Assembly (NCBI RefSeq): GCF_002285635.2
Contig: NZ_CP023049.2
Span: forward strand, 2,852,001 to 2,916,000
Source: Chryseobacterium piperi
Lineage (GTDB): Bacteria; Bacteroidota; Bacteroidia; Flavobacteriales; Weeksellaceae
Reading direction: 5' to 3'
DNA: 64,000 nt
Below are positions 35,568-44,851 of this stretch, piece by piece. Below the pieces are notes generated by a model. The model was given only the letters and a program-made list of their open reading frames with translations, had not been told where the DNA came from and searched no databases. The position numbers and the translations under genes were made by a program. The first letter of the stretch is position 1; each line of letters starts with the position of its first letter.

Positions 35568-35747
35568 CTGATCTACAATTATCAAATCATAGAAATTAAA
35601 TTACTCTGATCTGTTTATATTATATTTTATTAATAAAAAATGTAAATACAAAAACAAACAGAATCCTTTATTTTAATATAGAGTATTTCTTTTTATTATG
35701 AATACTTTTAATATCTTTAACACTAACTTCTTTTTCAAAATATTAAA

Positions 35748-36827
35748 ATGAAAAATATAATTATTACAGGAGGAGCCGGTTTCATCGGCTCACATGTTGT
35801 AAGAGAATTCGTAAAAAATAATCCGGATGTTAAGATCATCAACCTAGATGCTCTTACTTATGCCGGAAATTTAGAAAACTTAAAGGATATCGAAAACGAG
35901 CCTAATTATGTTTTCGAAAAAGCTGACATCACAAAACCTGAAGAATTAAGACCGGTTTTTGAAAAGTACAGACCAGACGCAGTAATACATTTAGCAGCAG
36001 AAAGCCATGTTGATAGAAGTATAACAGATCCCATGGCATTTATCAATACCAATGTCAATGGTACAGCTAATCTTCTTAATCTATGCAAAGAGTTCTGGAC
36101 ATTAAATCCAGATCACACTCATGGAAGATTTCCAAATGAGCCTCGAAAAAATTTGTTCTATCATGTATCAACTGATGAAGTTTACGGAAGCTTAGGCGAG
36201 ACAGGTTTTTTTCTAGAAACAACATCATATGATCCGCAGTCTCCATATTCTGCTTCTAAAGCAGCCTCTGATCATTTAGTAAGATCATATGGAAATACCT
36301 ATGGAATGCCTTTTATTGTATCAAACTGTTCCAACAATTACGGCCCTAATCACTTTCCGGAAAAATTGATTCCACTTTGTATTTCTAATATCATTAATGA
36401 AAGACCATTACCAATTTATGGTGATGGAAAATATACAAGAGACTGGCTATTTGTCATTGATCACGCCAAAGCAATTCATCAAATATTTAACGAAGCAAAA
36501 ACAGGGGAAACTTACAATATAGGAGGTTTTAACGAATGGCAGAATATTGATTTAGTGAAAGAACTTATCACGCAAATGGATGCAAAACTTGGTAAACCTG
36601 CAGGCTATTCTGAAAAATTAATCACTTTTGTAAAAGACAGACCAGGACACGACAAGCGCTACGCTATTGATGCAACCAAACTTAATCACGATTTAGGATG
36701 GAAGCCATCTGTAACATTTGAGGAAGGTTTAGGAAAAACAATTGAATGGTATCTTGATAATAAAGAGTGGCTAGAAAATGTCACAAGTGGAGATTATCAG
36801 AAGTATTACGAAACACAATATAATTAA
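35748..36827 (+). CDS. rfbB: dTDP-glucose 4,6-dehydratase
   Basis: Converts dTDP-glucose to dTDP-4-keto-6-deoxyglucose. It has 359 residues. NAD-binding GGAGFIGS is at 8-15, DAVIHLAAESHVDRS at 77-91, STDEVYG at 141-147 with the Asp143-Glu144 pair, and the active-site Tyr167 and Lys171 (YSASK). NNYGPNHFPEKLIPL is also present. Here the product is unlikely to become rhamnose, since RmlC and RmlD are not in the window. It more likely feeds the aminotransferase at 39939. It precedes rfbA by 28 bases. Confidence 0.96.
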   Translation: MKNIIITGGAGFIGSHVVREFVKNNPDVKIINLDALTYAGNLENLKDIENEPNYVFEKADITKPEELRPVFEKYRPDAVIHLAAESHVDRSITDPMAFINTNVNGTANLLNLCKEFWTLNPDHTHGRFPNEPRKNLFYHVSTDEVYGSLGETGFFLETTSYDPQSPYSASKAASDHLVRSYGNTYGMPFIVSNCSNNYGPNHFPEKLIPLCISNIINERPLPIYGDGKYTRDWLFVIDHAKAIHQIFNEAKTGETYNIGGFNEWQNIDLVKELITQMDAKLGKPAGYSEKLITFVKDRPGHDKRYAIDATKLNHDLGWKPSVTFEEGLGKTIEWYLDNKEWLENVTSGDYQKYYETQYN

Positions 36828-36855
36828 AACTAATATCCAATAAAAAAATAAACAG

Positions 36856-37719
36856 ATGAAAGGTATCATACTTGCCGGAGGTTCCGGAACAAGACTCTAT
36901 CCCCTTACCATTGCTGTAAGTAAGCAGTTGATGCCGGTTTATGATAAACCGATGATCTACTACCCTCTTTCAACATTATTATTAGCGGGAATAAAAGATA
37001 TACTTATTATTACAACTCCTCATGATCAGGAAGGCTTTATTAAGCTTTTAGGTGATGGCTCCCAAATTGGATGCAATATAGAATATGTTGTACAGCCAAT
37101 TCCGGATGGTCTTGCACAAGCATTTATTTTAGGAGATTCATTCATTGGGAACAATTCGGCAGCCCTGGTATTAGGTGATAATATTTTCTATGGGTCAGAA
37201 ATGGGAACATTACTGAAAAATAAAACCAATCCAAACGGTGGTGTTGTTTTTGCTTATCACGTTTCTGATCCTGAAAGATATGGTGTTGTTGAATTTGATC
37301 AAGAGCTTAAAGCTGTATCTATTGAAGAGAAGCCTACTCATCCAAAATCAAATTATGCTGTTCCAGGTCTATATTTTTATGATAATGAAGTAGTTGAAAT
37401 TGCTAAAAACATACAACCTTCCGCACGAGGTGAGCTTGAAATCACAGATGTTAATAATGTTTATCTAAAAAAAGGTAAACTTGAAGTGGGTGTTTTAGAT
37501 AGAGGAACTGCCTGGTTGGACACCGGAACATTTGATTCTCTTCACGATGCATCAGAGTTTGTAAGCGTTATTGAAAAAAGACAAGGCTTTAAAATTGGAT
37601 GTATCGAGGAAATTGCTTTCAGGAATAAGTTCATTAATGAAGAAAAACTATTGGAAACTGCGCTAAAGTATGGAAAAAGCGGATATGGTGAGTATTTAAA
37701 AAAACTCGTCGGCAAATAA
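36856..37719 (+). CDS. rfbA: Glucose-1-phosphate thymidylyltransferase
   Basis: Makes dTDP-glucose from dTTP and glucose-1-phosphate. It has 287 residues. The nucleotidyltransferase signature [13 protein letters not shown] is at 6-18 and [18 protein letters not shown] follows. GDNIFYG (near 110) is the metal-binding site and [18 protein letters not shown] is typical of RfbA. The order rfbB-rfbA with 28 bases between them suggests one transcript. It supplies dTDP-sugars to the pathway below. Confidence 0.97.
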   Translation: MKGIILAGGSGTRLYPLTIAVSKQLMPVYDKPMIYYPLSTLLLAGIKDILIITTPHDQEGFIKLLGDGSQIGCNIEYVVQPIPDGLAQAFILGDSFIGNNSAALVLGDNIFYGSEMGTLLKNKTNPNGGVVFAYHVSDPERYGVVEFDQELKAVSIEEKPTHPKSNYAVPGLYFYDNEVVEIAKNIQPSARGELEITDVNNVYLKKGKLEVGVLDRGTAWLDTGTFDSLHDASEFVSVIEKRQGFKIGCIEEIAFRNKFINEEKLLETALKYGKSGYGEYLKKLVGK

Positions 37720-37889
37720 CAATGTAATTTATAAATTTCATACACTAGCAATATTTCAACTAATAATTTTTATGTATAATATCAAATATATTGATATTTA
37801 TTATTATTTTACTGTTTATATGAATAATATTTCACAACACCCAAAACCAGGAATCAAATTAATTATTATAAATTTGAAAAAAATCTACT

Positions 37890-38732
37890 TTGAAAACCGT
37901 AGTTTACACATCTGATAAAAAAACACATTTTTTCCAAGAGCTCAAATCAATTTACAGAGATATTAAATCCTCTAATTTTTTAGCCTATCAAATGACTAAA
38001 AGAGATATACAATCTCAACATAGGCAATCTTTATTAGGGTTCTTTTGGATATTAGCACCGGTAATTATCAATTCTCTAATCTGGCTATTTTTAAATGGCT
38101 CTGGAGTAGTAAATGTAAATATACCAGGAGGAATACCTTATCCTGTTTTTGTTATTTTAGGCACCACAATATGGAATATCTTTGCCGAAGCAGTCCAGAC
38201 TCCGATAAACTCAGTAAATGCAGGAAGAGCAATTATTTCCAAAATAAACTTCCCAAAAGAAGCCTTATTAATGAAAGGGTTGTACACTACTCTTTTCAAT
38301 TTAGCGATAAAAATGATACCTGTTATTGGCGTTTTAATTGTATACCAGATTGTACCTTCATGGAATTTGCTTCTTTTTCCTTTTTATATTATAGCCTTAA
38401 TAATTTTTGCTTTTGCTATTGGAATAATTATTACTCCTTTAGGATTAATCTATACAGATATAAGTAAAGTACTCACTACTGGAGTTCCTTTTTTAATGTA
38501 TCTGACACCCGTTGTATTTGCCACACCTAGAGTAGGATTTTTTAAAGTCTTGTTCAAACTAAATCCTTTAACCTATCTGATTAATGATACTAGAAATACA
38601 TTAGTGGGAGTAGAAGTACAATCTTTGGTATTCGCAATCATTTTAACAGCTATCAGCTTTATTGTTTTATTAATCGGCTTGGTTATTTTCAGAAAATCAA
38701 TGCCGATAGTTATTGAGAAAATTGGAGGATAA
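37890..38732 (+). CDS. wzm: ABC transporter permease for polysaccharide export (Wzm-like)
   Basis: The membrane part of the ABC exporter that carries lipid-linked glycan across the inner membrane. It has 280 residues with about six membrane segments after residue 50, for example LGFFWILAPVIINSLIWLFL and FVILGTTIWNIFAEAVQTPI. The ABC-2 layout matches Wzm, with TKRDIQSQHRQSLLG before the first segment. The frame starts at TTG (37890), and the next in-frame ATG is 34 codons later. TAAATTTG lies 14 bases before the TTG, and the remaining leader is short. It overlaps the ATPase gene by one base. Confidence 0.9.
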   Translation: MKTVVYTSDKKTHFFQELKSIYRDIKSSNFLAYQMTKRDIQSQHRQSLLGFFWILAPVIINSLIWLFLNGSGVVNVNIPGGIPYPVFVILGTTIWNIFAEAVQTPINSVNAGRAIISKINFPKEALLMKGLYTTLFNLAIKMIPVIGVLIVYQIVPSWNLLLFPFYIIALIIFAFAIGIIITPLGLIYTDISKVLTTGVPFLMYLTPVVFATPRVGFFKVLFKLNPLTYLINDTRNTLVGVEVQSLVFAIILTAISFIVLLIGLVIFRKSMPIVIEKIGG

Positions 38733-39928
38733 TGAAAAAAGATAAAGAAATATTAGTATCAGTACAAAATGTATCTAAAAAATTCAGTAAAAACCTGAAA
38801 AAGTCACTTAAATATGGAGCTTCGGATATTATCCGTAGTACACTGGGATTATCAATAAATAAAGAACTCCGTCCACAAGAATTTTGGGCAGTAAGCGACG
38901 TCAGCTTTGAGCTAAGAAGAGGGGAATGTATTGGTCTGATTGGTCATAATGGAGCTGGAAAATCTACACTTTTAAAAGTTCTTAACGGCTTATATACACC
39001 TGATAAAGGACAGATTATAATGAAAGGAAAAATAGGAGCCCTAATAGAATTAGGCGCTGGCTTTAATCCAATACTTACAGGTAGGGAAAATATATATAAC
39101 AATGCCTCTATTTTAGGATTTACTAAAAAAGAAGTTGAGGATAAAATGCAGTCTATAATCGATTTTTCAGAGATAAGAGATTTTATAGACACATCTGTAC
39201 AAAATTACTCTTCAGGAATGAAAGTACGTTTGGGATTTGCTGTTGCAGCCCATCTTGAACCGGATATATTGATCATCGATGAGGTATTAGCAGTTGGGGA
39301 TCTAGGCTTTGTTTTAAAATGTTTTAGTAAAATTGATGAATTACTCCCCCATACCGCTGTTATCTTTGTATCTCATAGCATGCCAATGATATCAAGGATA
39401 TGTAATGAAATAATCCTAATGGATCATGGTAAAGTTGAATACCAAGGAAAAGAAATAGGAAAAGGAATACAACTTTATTACAATAAATTTTCAAACAATA
39501 GTCAAAATAAAGTGTATGATGATGAAACTTTTGCATTAAGTGCTGTGCAAACAGATCTTTTAAATAACCAAATACATCGTCATCAGGACTTCAGCCTCAC
39601 TTTCGAATTCAAAATTAACAAGCCTTTCACAGAATTACCTATGTTATATATGGAGTTCAAGGATAAAGAACAAAAACCAATTGCAGGAATTTTTGTAAAA
39701 GAATATAAAGAGAATATAGATCAAGCCACAAAAATCACTTACAAAACTGTGATTAAAAATCCTCTTTTTACACTTGGAAAATATATCCTGGATGTAGGAT
39801 TATATGAACCCACTACAGAATCACCTTATCTTCGGATTAACAACATTCTTGAATTTATGGTAAGTGGAGAAAAAGAGCAATGGATACCATTTGAGCTCGA
39901 TAGTGAAAATATCATAACTTTACACTAA
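38732..39928 (+). CDS. wzt: ABC transporter ATP-binding protein with C-terminal glycan-binding extension (Wzt-like)
   Basis: The ATPase partner of Wzm. It has 398 residues. Walker A is GHNGAGKST at 71-79, the signature YSSGM at 159-163, and Walker B ILIIDE at 179-184. The H-loop is in VSHSMPMI. Residues of about 245-398 form an extra beta-rich domain (for example HQDFSLTFEFKINKPF). This is typical of Wzt proteins whose C-terminal domain recognises the end-modified polysaccharide before export. This supports an ABC-dependent rather than Wzx/Wzy pathway. It follows the permease with a one-base overlap. Confidence 0.92.
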   Translation: MKKDKEILVSVQNVSKKFSKNLKKSLKYGASDIIRSTLGLSINKELRPQEFWAVSDVSFELRRGECIGLIGHNGAGKSTLLKVLNGLYTPDKGQIIMKGKIGALIELGAGFNPILTGRENIYNNASILGFTKKEVEDKMQSIIDFSEIRDFIDTSVQNYSSGMKVRLGFAVAAHLEPDILIIDEVLAVGDLGFVLKCFSKIDELLPHTAVIFVSHSMPMISRICNEIILMDHGKVEYQGKEIGKGIQLYYNKFSNNSQNKVYDDETFALSAVQTDLLNNQIHRHQDFSLTFEFKINKPFTELPMLYMEFKDKEQKPIAGIFVKEYKENIDQATKITYKTVIKNPLFTLGKYILDVGLYEPTTESPYLRINNILEFMVSGEKEQWIPFELDSENIITLH

Positions 39929-39938
39929 AAAATTTATT

Positions 39939-41021
39939 ATGATTCCTATTACCCAACCCTTTCTTCCGCCGAAAGAAGAATATAATCAATATTTAGAAGG
40001 TATCTGGAAAAGGAACTGGCTTACCAATATGGGGCCTTTGGCCAGCCAACTGGAAATGGAGCTTAAAGATCATCTCAAATTAAATCATTTATTATTTGTT
40101 ACCAACGGTACAGTTGCAATACAAATGGCTATCAAAGCTCTCGAAATTACAGGAGAAGTAATCACAACACCATTTTCATTTATAGCGACTACCAGTTCTA
40201 TTGTATGGGAAGGTTGCACTCCGGTCTTTGTAGATATAGATCCTAAAAGCTTATGTATAGATCCTTTAAAAATTGAAGCTGCAATTACAGAAAAAACAAC
40301 TGCAATTCTTGCCACTCATGTATACGGAAATCCTTGTGATGTTGAAGCAATAGATATTATTGCCAGAAAACATAATTTAAAAGTAATTTATGACGCTGCT
40401 CATGCTTTTGGGATAGAAATAAATGGGAAGTCTATTTTTGAATATGGTGATATTTCCACTTGTTCTCTTCACGCAACTAAACTTTATCACAGTATTGAAG
40501 GTGGCTTAATTGTTACAAAAAATCCCAAGTTATTAAAAAAACTGGCACATATCAGAAACTTTGGAATTTCTGGATTCGATTCTTTTTCCGAATTAGGATT
40601 GAATGGTAAAAACTCTGAATTTCATGCTGCTATGGGTTTAGCTAATCTAAAATATATCAGCCAAATACATAAAAAAAGAAAAGCTCTTACTGCTTTGTAT
40701 GATGAAAAGCTTAAGACTCTAAAGGCTGTCAAGCCTCTTTGGCATTCTAAAGCTACAGAGAATTATTCTTATTACCCTATTGTTTTAGAGAGTGAGGAAC
40801 TTTTATTAAAACTAAAAAAAGAAATGGATAGTCAGGAAATCTTTACGCGAAGATATTTTTATCCCAGTTTGGCATCTGCTTTACCTTATCTTCCAAAATT
40901 AGAATTACCTATTACTGAAGATATTGCTAAAAGGGCTTTATGTCTTCCTCTTTATTATGATATGACTTTTGAAGAGGTTGAACTTATTGCTAGACTGCTG
41001 TTAAGAATCCAAAATAATTAA
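39939..41021 (+). CDS. DegT/DnrJ/EryC1-family sugar aminotransferase, likely acting on dTDP-4-keto-6-deoxyglucose
   Basis: PLP-dependent, transfers an amino group to a keto nucleotide sugar. It has 360 residues. PLP-binding Lys181 sits in CSLHATKLYHSIEGG, the conserved Asp152 is in YDAAHAFG, and NGTVA is at 56-60. With rfbB upstream and a formyltransferase directly downstream (4 bases), the likely product is dTDP-4-amino-4,6-dideoxyglucose (viosamine), as made by VioA. A 3-amino product (FdtB-type) is less likely because no isomerase is seen. The substrate is inferred from context. Confidence 0.9.
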   Translation: MIPITQPFLPPKEEYNQYLEGIWKRNWLTNMGPLASQLEMELKDHLKLNHLLFVTNGTVAIQMAIKALEITGEVITTPFSFIATTSSIVWEGCTPVFVDIDPKSLCIDPLKIEAAITEKTTAILATHVYGNPCDVEAIDIIARKHNLKVIYDAAHAFGIEINGKSIFEYGDISTCSLHATKLYHSIEGGLIVTKNPKLLKKLAHIRNFGISGFDSFSELGLNGKNSEFHAAMGLANLKYISQIHKKRKALTALYDEKLKTLKAVKPLWHSKATENYSYYPIVLESEELLLKLKKEMDSQEIFTRRYFYPSLASALPYLPKLELPITEDIAKRALCLPLYYDMTFEEVELIARLLLRIQNN

Positions 41022-41025
41022 GATT

Positions 41026-41772
41026 ATGTTTAACAATATTTTAGTGATTTCAGATAATGCATTTCTGTGTAAAAAACTAGAAAATATACTTATAGAAAAA
41101 CTAAACGATGAACAAAATGTAAATTTCGCCATCAGCCCTTTTTCTACAATTAATGACTTTAAGGGCTTTATTAAGTCTGAGGTATTTATTTTGGATTTAA
41201 AAAATGAAAATGACATTCATCATATTACAGACAAATATGATCTTGTACTATCAATCCATTGTAAACAGTTTTTCCCCAACAATCTGATCGATCGAGTTAA
41301 GTGTATTAATATTCATCCAGGATATAATCCCATAAATAGAGGCTGGTATCCACAAGTTTTTTCTATTCTTCATAATCTTCCTATAGGAGCCACAATTCAT
41401 GAAATAGACAATAAACTTGATCATGGCCCTATTATTGACAGAGCATTTGTAGAGAAAAGTATTGATGATACATCCGGAAGTTTATATGATAAGATTCTGG
41501 AAAAAGAGATTGAATTGTTTAATAAGAATGTAGAAGCTATATTAAATAATACGTACGAAACTTTTTTTCCAGAAAACGAAGGAAACATTTTTTTAAAGAA
41601 AGACTTTAACAATCTCTGTAAGATTGACTTACAAGAACAGACAACTACCGGGCAATTTATAAATAAACTGAGAGCTCTTTCTCATAAAAGCTTTAAAAAT
41701 GCTTACTTTATTGATCCTAAAAGCGGAAAAAAAGTTTTCATATCAATTAATATTGAAGCTTCTAAAGATTAA
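41026..41772 (+). CDS. dTDP-4-amino-4,6-dideoxyglucose N-formyltransferase (VioF-like)
   Basis: Transfers a formyl group from N10-formyl-tetrahydrofolate to the amino group of the sugar. It has 248 residues. The catalytic triad of the formyltransferase fold is visible: Asn95 and His97 in INIHPGYNPINRGWYPQ (94-110) and Asp132 in LDHGPII. The GYNPxNRGWYPQVFS signature and the short C-terminal extension match VioF-type enzymes acting on dTDP-Qui4N. It lies between the aminotransferase and the first glycosyltransferase, so the formylated sugar is probably a building block of the polymer. The exact stereochemistry is inferred. Confidence 0.88.
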   Translation: MFNNILVISDNAFLCKKLENILIEKLNDEQNVNFAISPFSTINDFKGFIKSEVFILDLKNENDIHHITDKYDLVLSIHCKQFFPNNLIDRVKCINIHPGYNPINRGWYPQVFSILHNLPIGATIHEIDNKLDHGPIIDRAFVEKSIDDTSGSLYDKILEKEIELFNKNVEAILNNTYETFFPENEGNIFLKKDFNNLCKIDLQEQTTTGQFINKLRALSHKSFKNAYFIDPKSGKKVFISINIEASKD

Positions 41773-41779
41773 ATACAAA

Positions 41780-42697
41780 ATGAAAAAAGATTTTCTAGTT
41801 ACTGTCTCAATGCCCAACTATGGCCAAGAAAAATTTATTTCAGAAGCTATATTAGGGGTTTTATCTCAAAAAGCAAATTTTGAAATAGAACTCATTGTAA
41901 CTGATGATTGTTCTCCGGATAATACTAAAGATGTTGTTCAGAACATTATAGAAACACACCCTAATGGACACTGGATCAAATATATAAGACACACTAAAAA
42001 TAAAGGTGCTATTCCCAACTTTGCATGGACTATCTCTCAAGCAAAAGGCAAGTATATAGCAGTTTGCGAAGGGGATGATTATTGGACAAACCCTTTAAAG
42101 CTTCAAAAGCAAGTTGATTTTTTAGAGCAAAATCCTACATATAGTATCACATTCCATAAAGTACAAGAAACAGGTGGTTCTGAAAATGAAATAATAAGCA
42201 GTCCTTCAAAAGAAGAAACATATACAATATTGGATTTAGCAAAAGGTAATTTTATACATACTCCTTCAGTTGTTTTCAGGAAAAATTTTGAAGAACTTCC
42301 TGAATGGTTTAAGTACTCTCCCATCGGAGACTATCCTCTGCACCTACTTAATGCTGCTTATGGTCTGATAAAATATTTCCCAGATGAAATGGCTGTGTAC
42401 AGAGTTGGAAGCGGAATTTGGAGCTCTAAAAGCACAGTCTATAAACTTATAAATACTATTTTTTCCTTAAAATTCCTTTTGGAGTACTTCAAAGAAAACA
42501 AACCAGTTTTTGAAAGCCTAAAAAAACAATATGACAATTATTATGCTGCTATTATAAAACCTATTGAGGCAAAAGAAATACTAGAATCTAATATAAAAGA
42601 CTATAGATTTTTGGAAAAGATAATTAGTTTTAGTAGCATTTTAAAAATATTGAAAATCAAGCTTTGCAAAAAGATAGGAATAGCAAACTCAAGATAA
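41780..42697 (+). CDS. Family 2 glycosyltransferase
   Basis: 305 residues from the ATG at 41780; an earlier frame start inside the formyltransferase is unlikely. The GT-A fold starts FLVTVSMPNYGQEKFISEAI. The nucleotide-binding TDDCSPDNT lies at 41-49, and EGDDYW (97-102) is the metal-binding motif. The C-terminal 100 residues are charged and lack obvious membrane segments. It should add one sugar to the growing repeat unit. The donor is unknown. Confidence 0.88.
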   Translation: MKKDFLVTVSMPNYGQEKFISEAILGVLSQKANFEIELIVTDDCSPDNTKDVVQNIIETHPNGHWIKYIRHTKNKGAIPNFAWTISQAKGKYIAVCEGDDYWTNPLKLQKQVDFLEQNPTYSITFHKVQETGGSENEIISSPSKEETYTILDLAKGNFIHTPSVVFRKNFEELPEWFKYSPIGDYPLHLLNAAYGLIKYFPDEMAVYRVGSGIWSSKSTVYKLINTIFSLKFLLEYFKENKPVFESLKKQYDNYYAAIIKPIEAKEILESNIKDYRFLEKIISFSSILKILKIKLCKKIGIANSR

Positions 42698-42703
42698 ATT
42701 ATC

Positions 42704-43522
42704 ATGAAATTATCCGTAGCATTATGCACATATAATGGCTCTCGCTATATAGAAAAACAATTACTAAGCATTATCAATCAGACTATTGTTCCTGATGAAA
42801 TTATTATTTGTGATGATCGGTCAAGCGATAATACAGTACAAATTATAGAAAATTTCATTAAAACACATCCTGATATAAATATTAAAATTTTTATTAATGA
42901 GAGCAGCCTTCGCACCATTAAAAATTTTGAAAAAGCAGTATCTCTTTGCAGTGGTGATTGGCTTTTTTTATCTGATCAAGATGATATGTGGAAAAAAAAC
43001 AAAGTAGAAAAAATGCTGAATTTTATAGCTCAAAATTCTGAAACACTACTACTTTTTACAGATGGACAGTTAGTTGATGAAAATGATTCCAATCTAGAAA
43101 GCTCTTTGTGGGAAAAATGGAAATTTAATCCCGAAATAAGAAAAAAGTGGCTGAATAATGAAAATGCTTTTGAAGATTTGGTACATAACAAAAACTACGT
43201 AACGGGAGCCACTGTAATGATCTCTCGAAAACTATTAAAAGATACTTTACCATTTGATATACCTAAAGGTTATTATCATGATTGCTGGCTTGCAGTAAAT
43301 GCTGCAGGATTAAATGGGCTTAGATATATGAATGAATGTCTAATTGATTACAGAATACACCAGCAACAACAGGTAGGAATTACATCAGGAGGCAATGATA
43401 TTTCAAATATTATGATAGAAACAAATATTTCTCAAAAACAGTACATAAAAAAACTATATAGAAAATACACTCCTAAAAAACTGAATTTATTTCAACGACT
43501 TATTTCAAATTTATATAAATAA
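42704..43522 (+). CDS. Family 2 glycosyltransferase (rhamnosyltransferase-like)
   Basis: 272 residues. It starts SVALCTYNGSRYIEKQLLSI, and CDDRSSDNT (36-44) and DQDDMW (91-96) are the donor and metal sites. The pattern resembles the group of GT2 enzymes often called rhamnosyltransferases, but no rhamnose pathway is in the window, so the donor may be another deoxysugar such as dTDP-Qui4NFo. It follows the previous gene after six bases. Confidence 0.87.
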   Translation: MKLSVALCTYNGSRYIEKQLLSIINQTIVPDEIIICDDRSSDNTVQIIENFIKTHPDINIKIFINESSLRTIKNFEKAVSLCSGDWLFLSDQDDMWKKNKVEKMLNFIAQNSETLLLFTDGQLVDENDSNLESSLWEKWKFNPEIRKKWLNNENAFEDLVHNKNYVTGATVMISRKLLKDTLPFDIPKGYYHDCWLAVNAAGLNGLRYMNECLIDYRIHQQQQVGITSGGNDISNIMIETNISQKQYIKKLYRKYTPKKLNLFQRLISNLYK

Positions 43523-43529
43523 ACGCAAT

Positions 43530-44693
43530 ATGAAATTAAGACCAATTGCCATACACTTACCTCAATTTCATCCATTCCCGGAAAATGATAATTGGTGGGG
43601 AAAAGGCTTTACAGAATGGACTAATGTAACCAAAGCTCGTCCTCTTTATGAAGGGCATTACCAGCCGCATCTTCCTACAGATCTGGGATTCTATGACCTT
43701 CGTCTCGCAGATTGTAGATTGGAGCAAGAAAAACTGGCAAAAGAATATGGTTTTTATGGTTTCTGTTATTATCATTATTGGTTTAATGGGAAACTCCTAA
43801 TGGAAAGACCTATAGAAGAAAAATTAAAAAATCTGGAAGAAGACTTTCCCTTCATGTTATGCTGGGCTAATGAAAACTGGACAAGAGTATGGGATGGTGG
43901 TGAAAAAAATGTATTGATGGAACAAGATTACAATATGGAAGATCATATTGCTCATATTCGATACCTTATCCCTTTCTTTAAAGATAAAAGATATATAAAA
44001 ATTGACGGAAAGGCTGCTTTTGCAGTTTATAGAACTACTAAAATTCCCAATTTTGATAAAGTGGCAGAAATCTGGAGAGAAGAAGCAAGAAAGCATGATG
44101 TAGAACTTTATATTACCAGATTTGAAAGCTTTGGTGAAAGAGGCGAAAAATATATGTCAGAAAATATTGACGCAAGTATTGAGTTTCAACCTCATTCCGG
44201 AGTTAAAATTTTAAGTGACTCTAGGCGTCAAGAGTATTTAATTAAAAAGCAGAATTATAAAACTTTAAGAAATGAAATCAGTCTTGCTACAATTAAACAA
44301 AGTTACGACCATTGGTCTAAAAAATTAAAATTCAAAAAAACAGTAGGACAGGAAAAACCGAGTGGGGATATTATAGAATACTCAGATTTTATTGAAACAG
44401 ATATTACTTATGACAAAGCTGACAAAATAAATTACAAATTCTATAGATGTGCTTGTCCAGGCTTTGACAATACAGCCAGAAGGTCTAAAGATTATCTCAT
44501 ATTAAAAGACTCAACACCTGAATTATTTAAACATTGGATTAAAGAAAAATTAAAGTTATTCAAGCCTTACAGTAAAGAAGAAAACCTATTCTTTATAAAT
44601 GCGTGGAATGAATGGGCAGAGGGTAATTATCTGGAACCTAGTAGAAAATGGGGAAGAGCTTATTTAGAAGTGATCAAAGACATTTTTAAATAA
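43530..44693 (+). CDS. WbsX-family protein (GH99-like, polysaccharide biosynthesis)
   Basis: 387 residues. The N-terminus IHLPQFHPFPENDNWWGKGF with TEWTNVTKA is the hallmark of WbsX proteins, which share a GH99-like fold. FCYYHYWFNGKLLMERP, then LCWANENWTRVWDG and INAWNEWAEGNYLEP complete the pattern. These proteins are found in surface polysaccharide loci. A transferase or remodelling role is suspected but not firmly known. It is in line with the surrounding glycosyltransferases, seven bases after the previous gene. Confidence 0.9.
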   Translation: MKLRPIAIHLPQFHPFPENDNWWGKGFTEWTNVTKARPLYEGHYQPHLPTDLGFYDLRLADCRLEQEKLAKEYGFYGFCYYHYWFNGKLLMERPIEEKLKNLEEDFPFMLCWANENWTRVWDGGEKNVLMEQDYNMEDHIAHIRYLIPFFKDKRYIKIDGKAAFAVYRTTKIPNFDKVAEIWREEARKHDVELYITRFESFGERGEKYMSENIDASIEFQPHSGVKILSDSRRQEYLIKKQNYKTLRNEISLATIKQSYDHWSKKLKFKKTVGQEKPSGDIIEYSDFIETDITYDKADKINYKFYRCACPGFDNTARRSKDYLILKDSTPELFKHWIKEKLKLFKPYSKEENLFFINAWNEWAEGNYLEPSRKWGRAYLEVIKDIFK

Positions 44694-44851
44694 CAGAAAT
44701 TGTACTTTCTAAAACCGAATAGAGTATTAAAGATTATAAAACTTTAAAAATACATAACATTTTACCCAAAGGAGAGTATTATTTCAAATAGCCATAACAA
44801 TACAATATATAAAAGTGAAAATTTTCTTGTCATTACATTAAATTATACATT

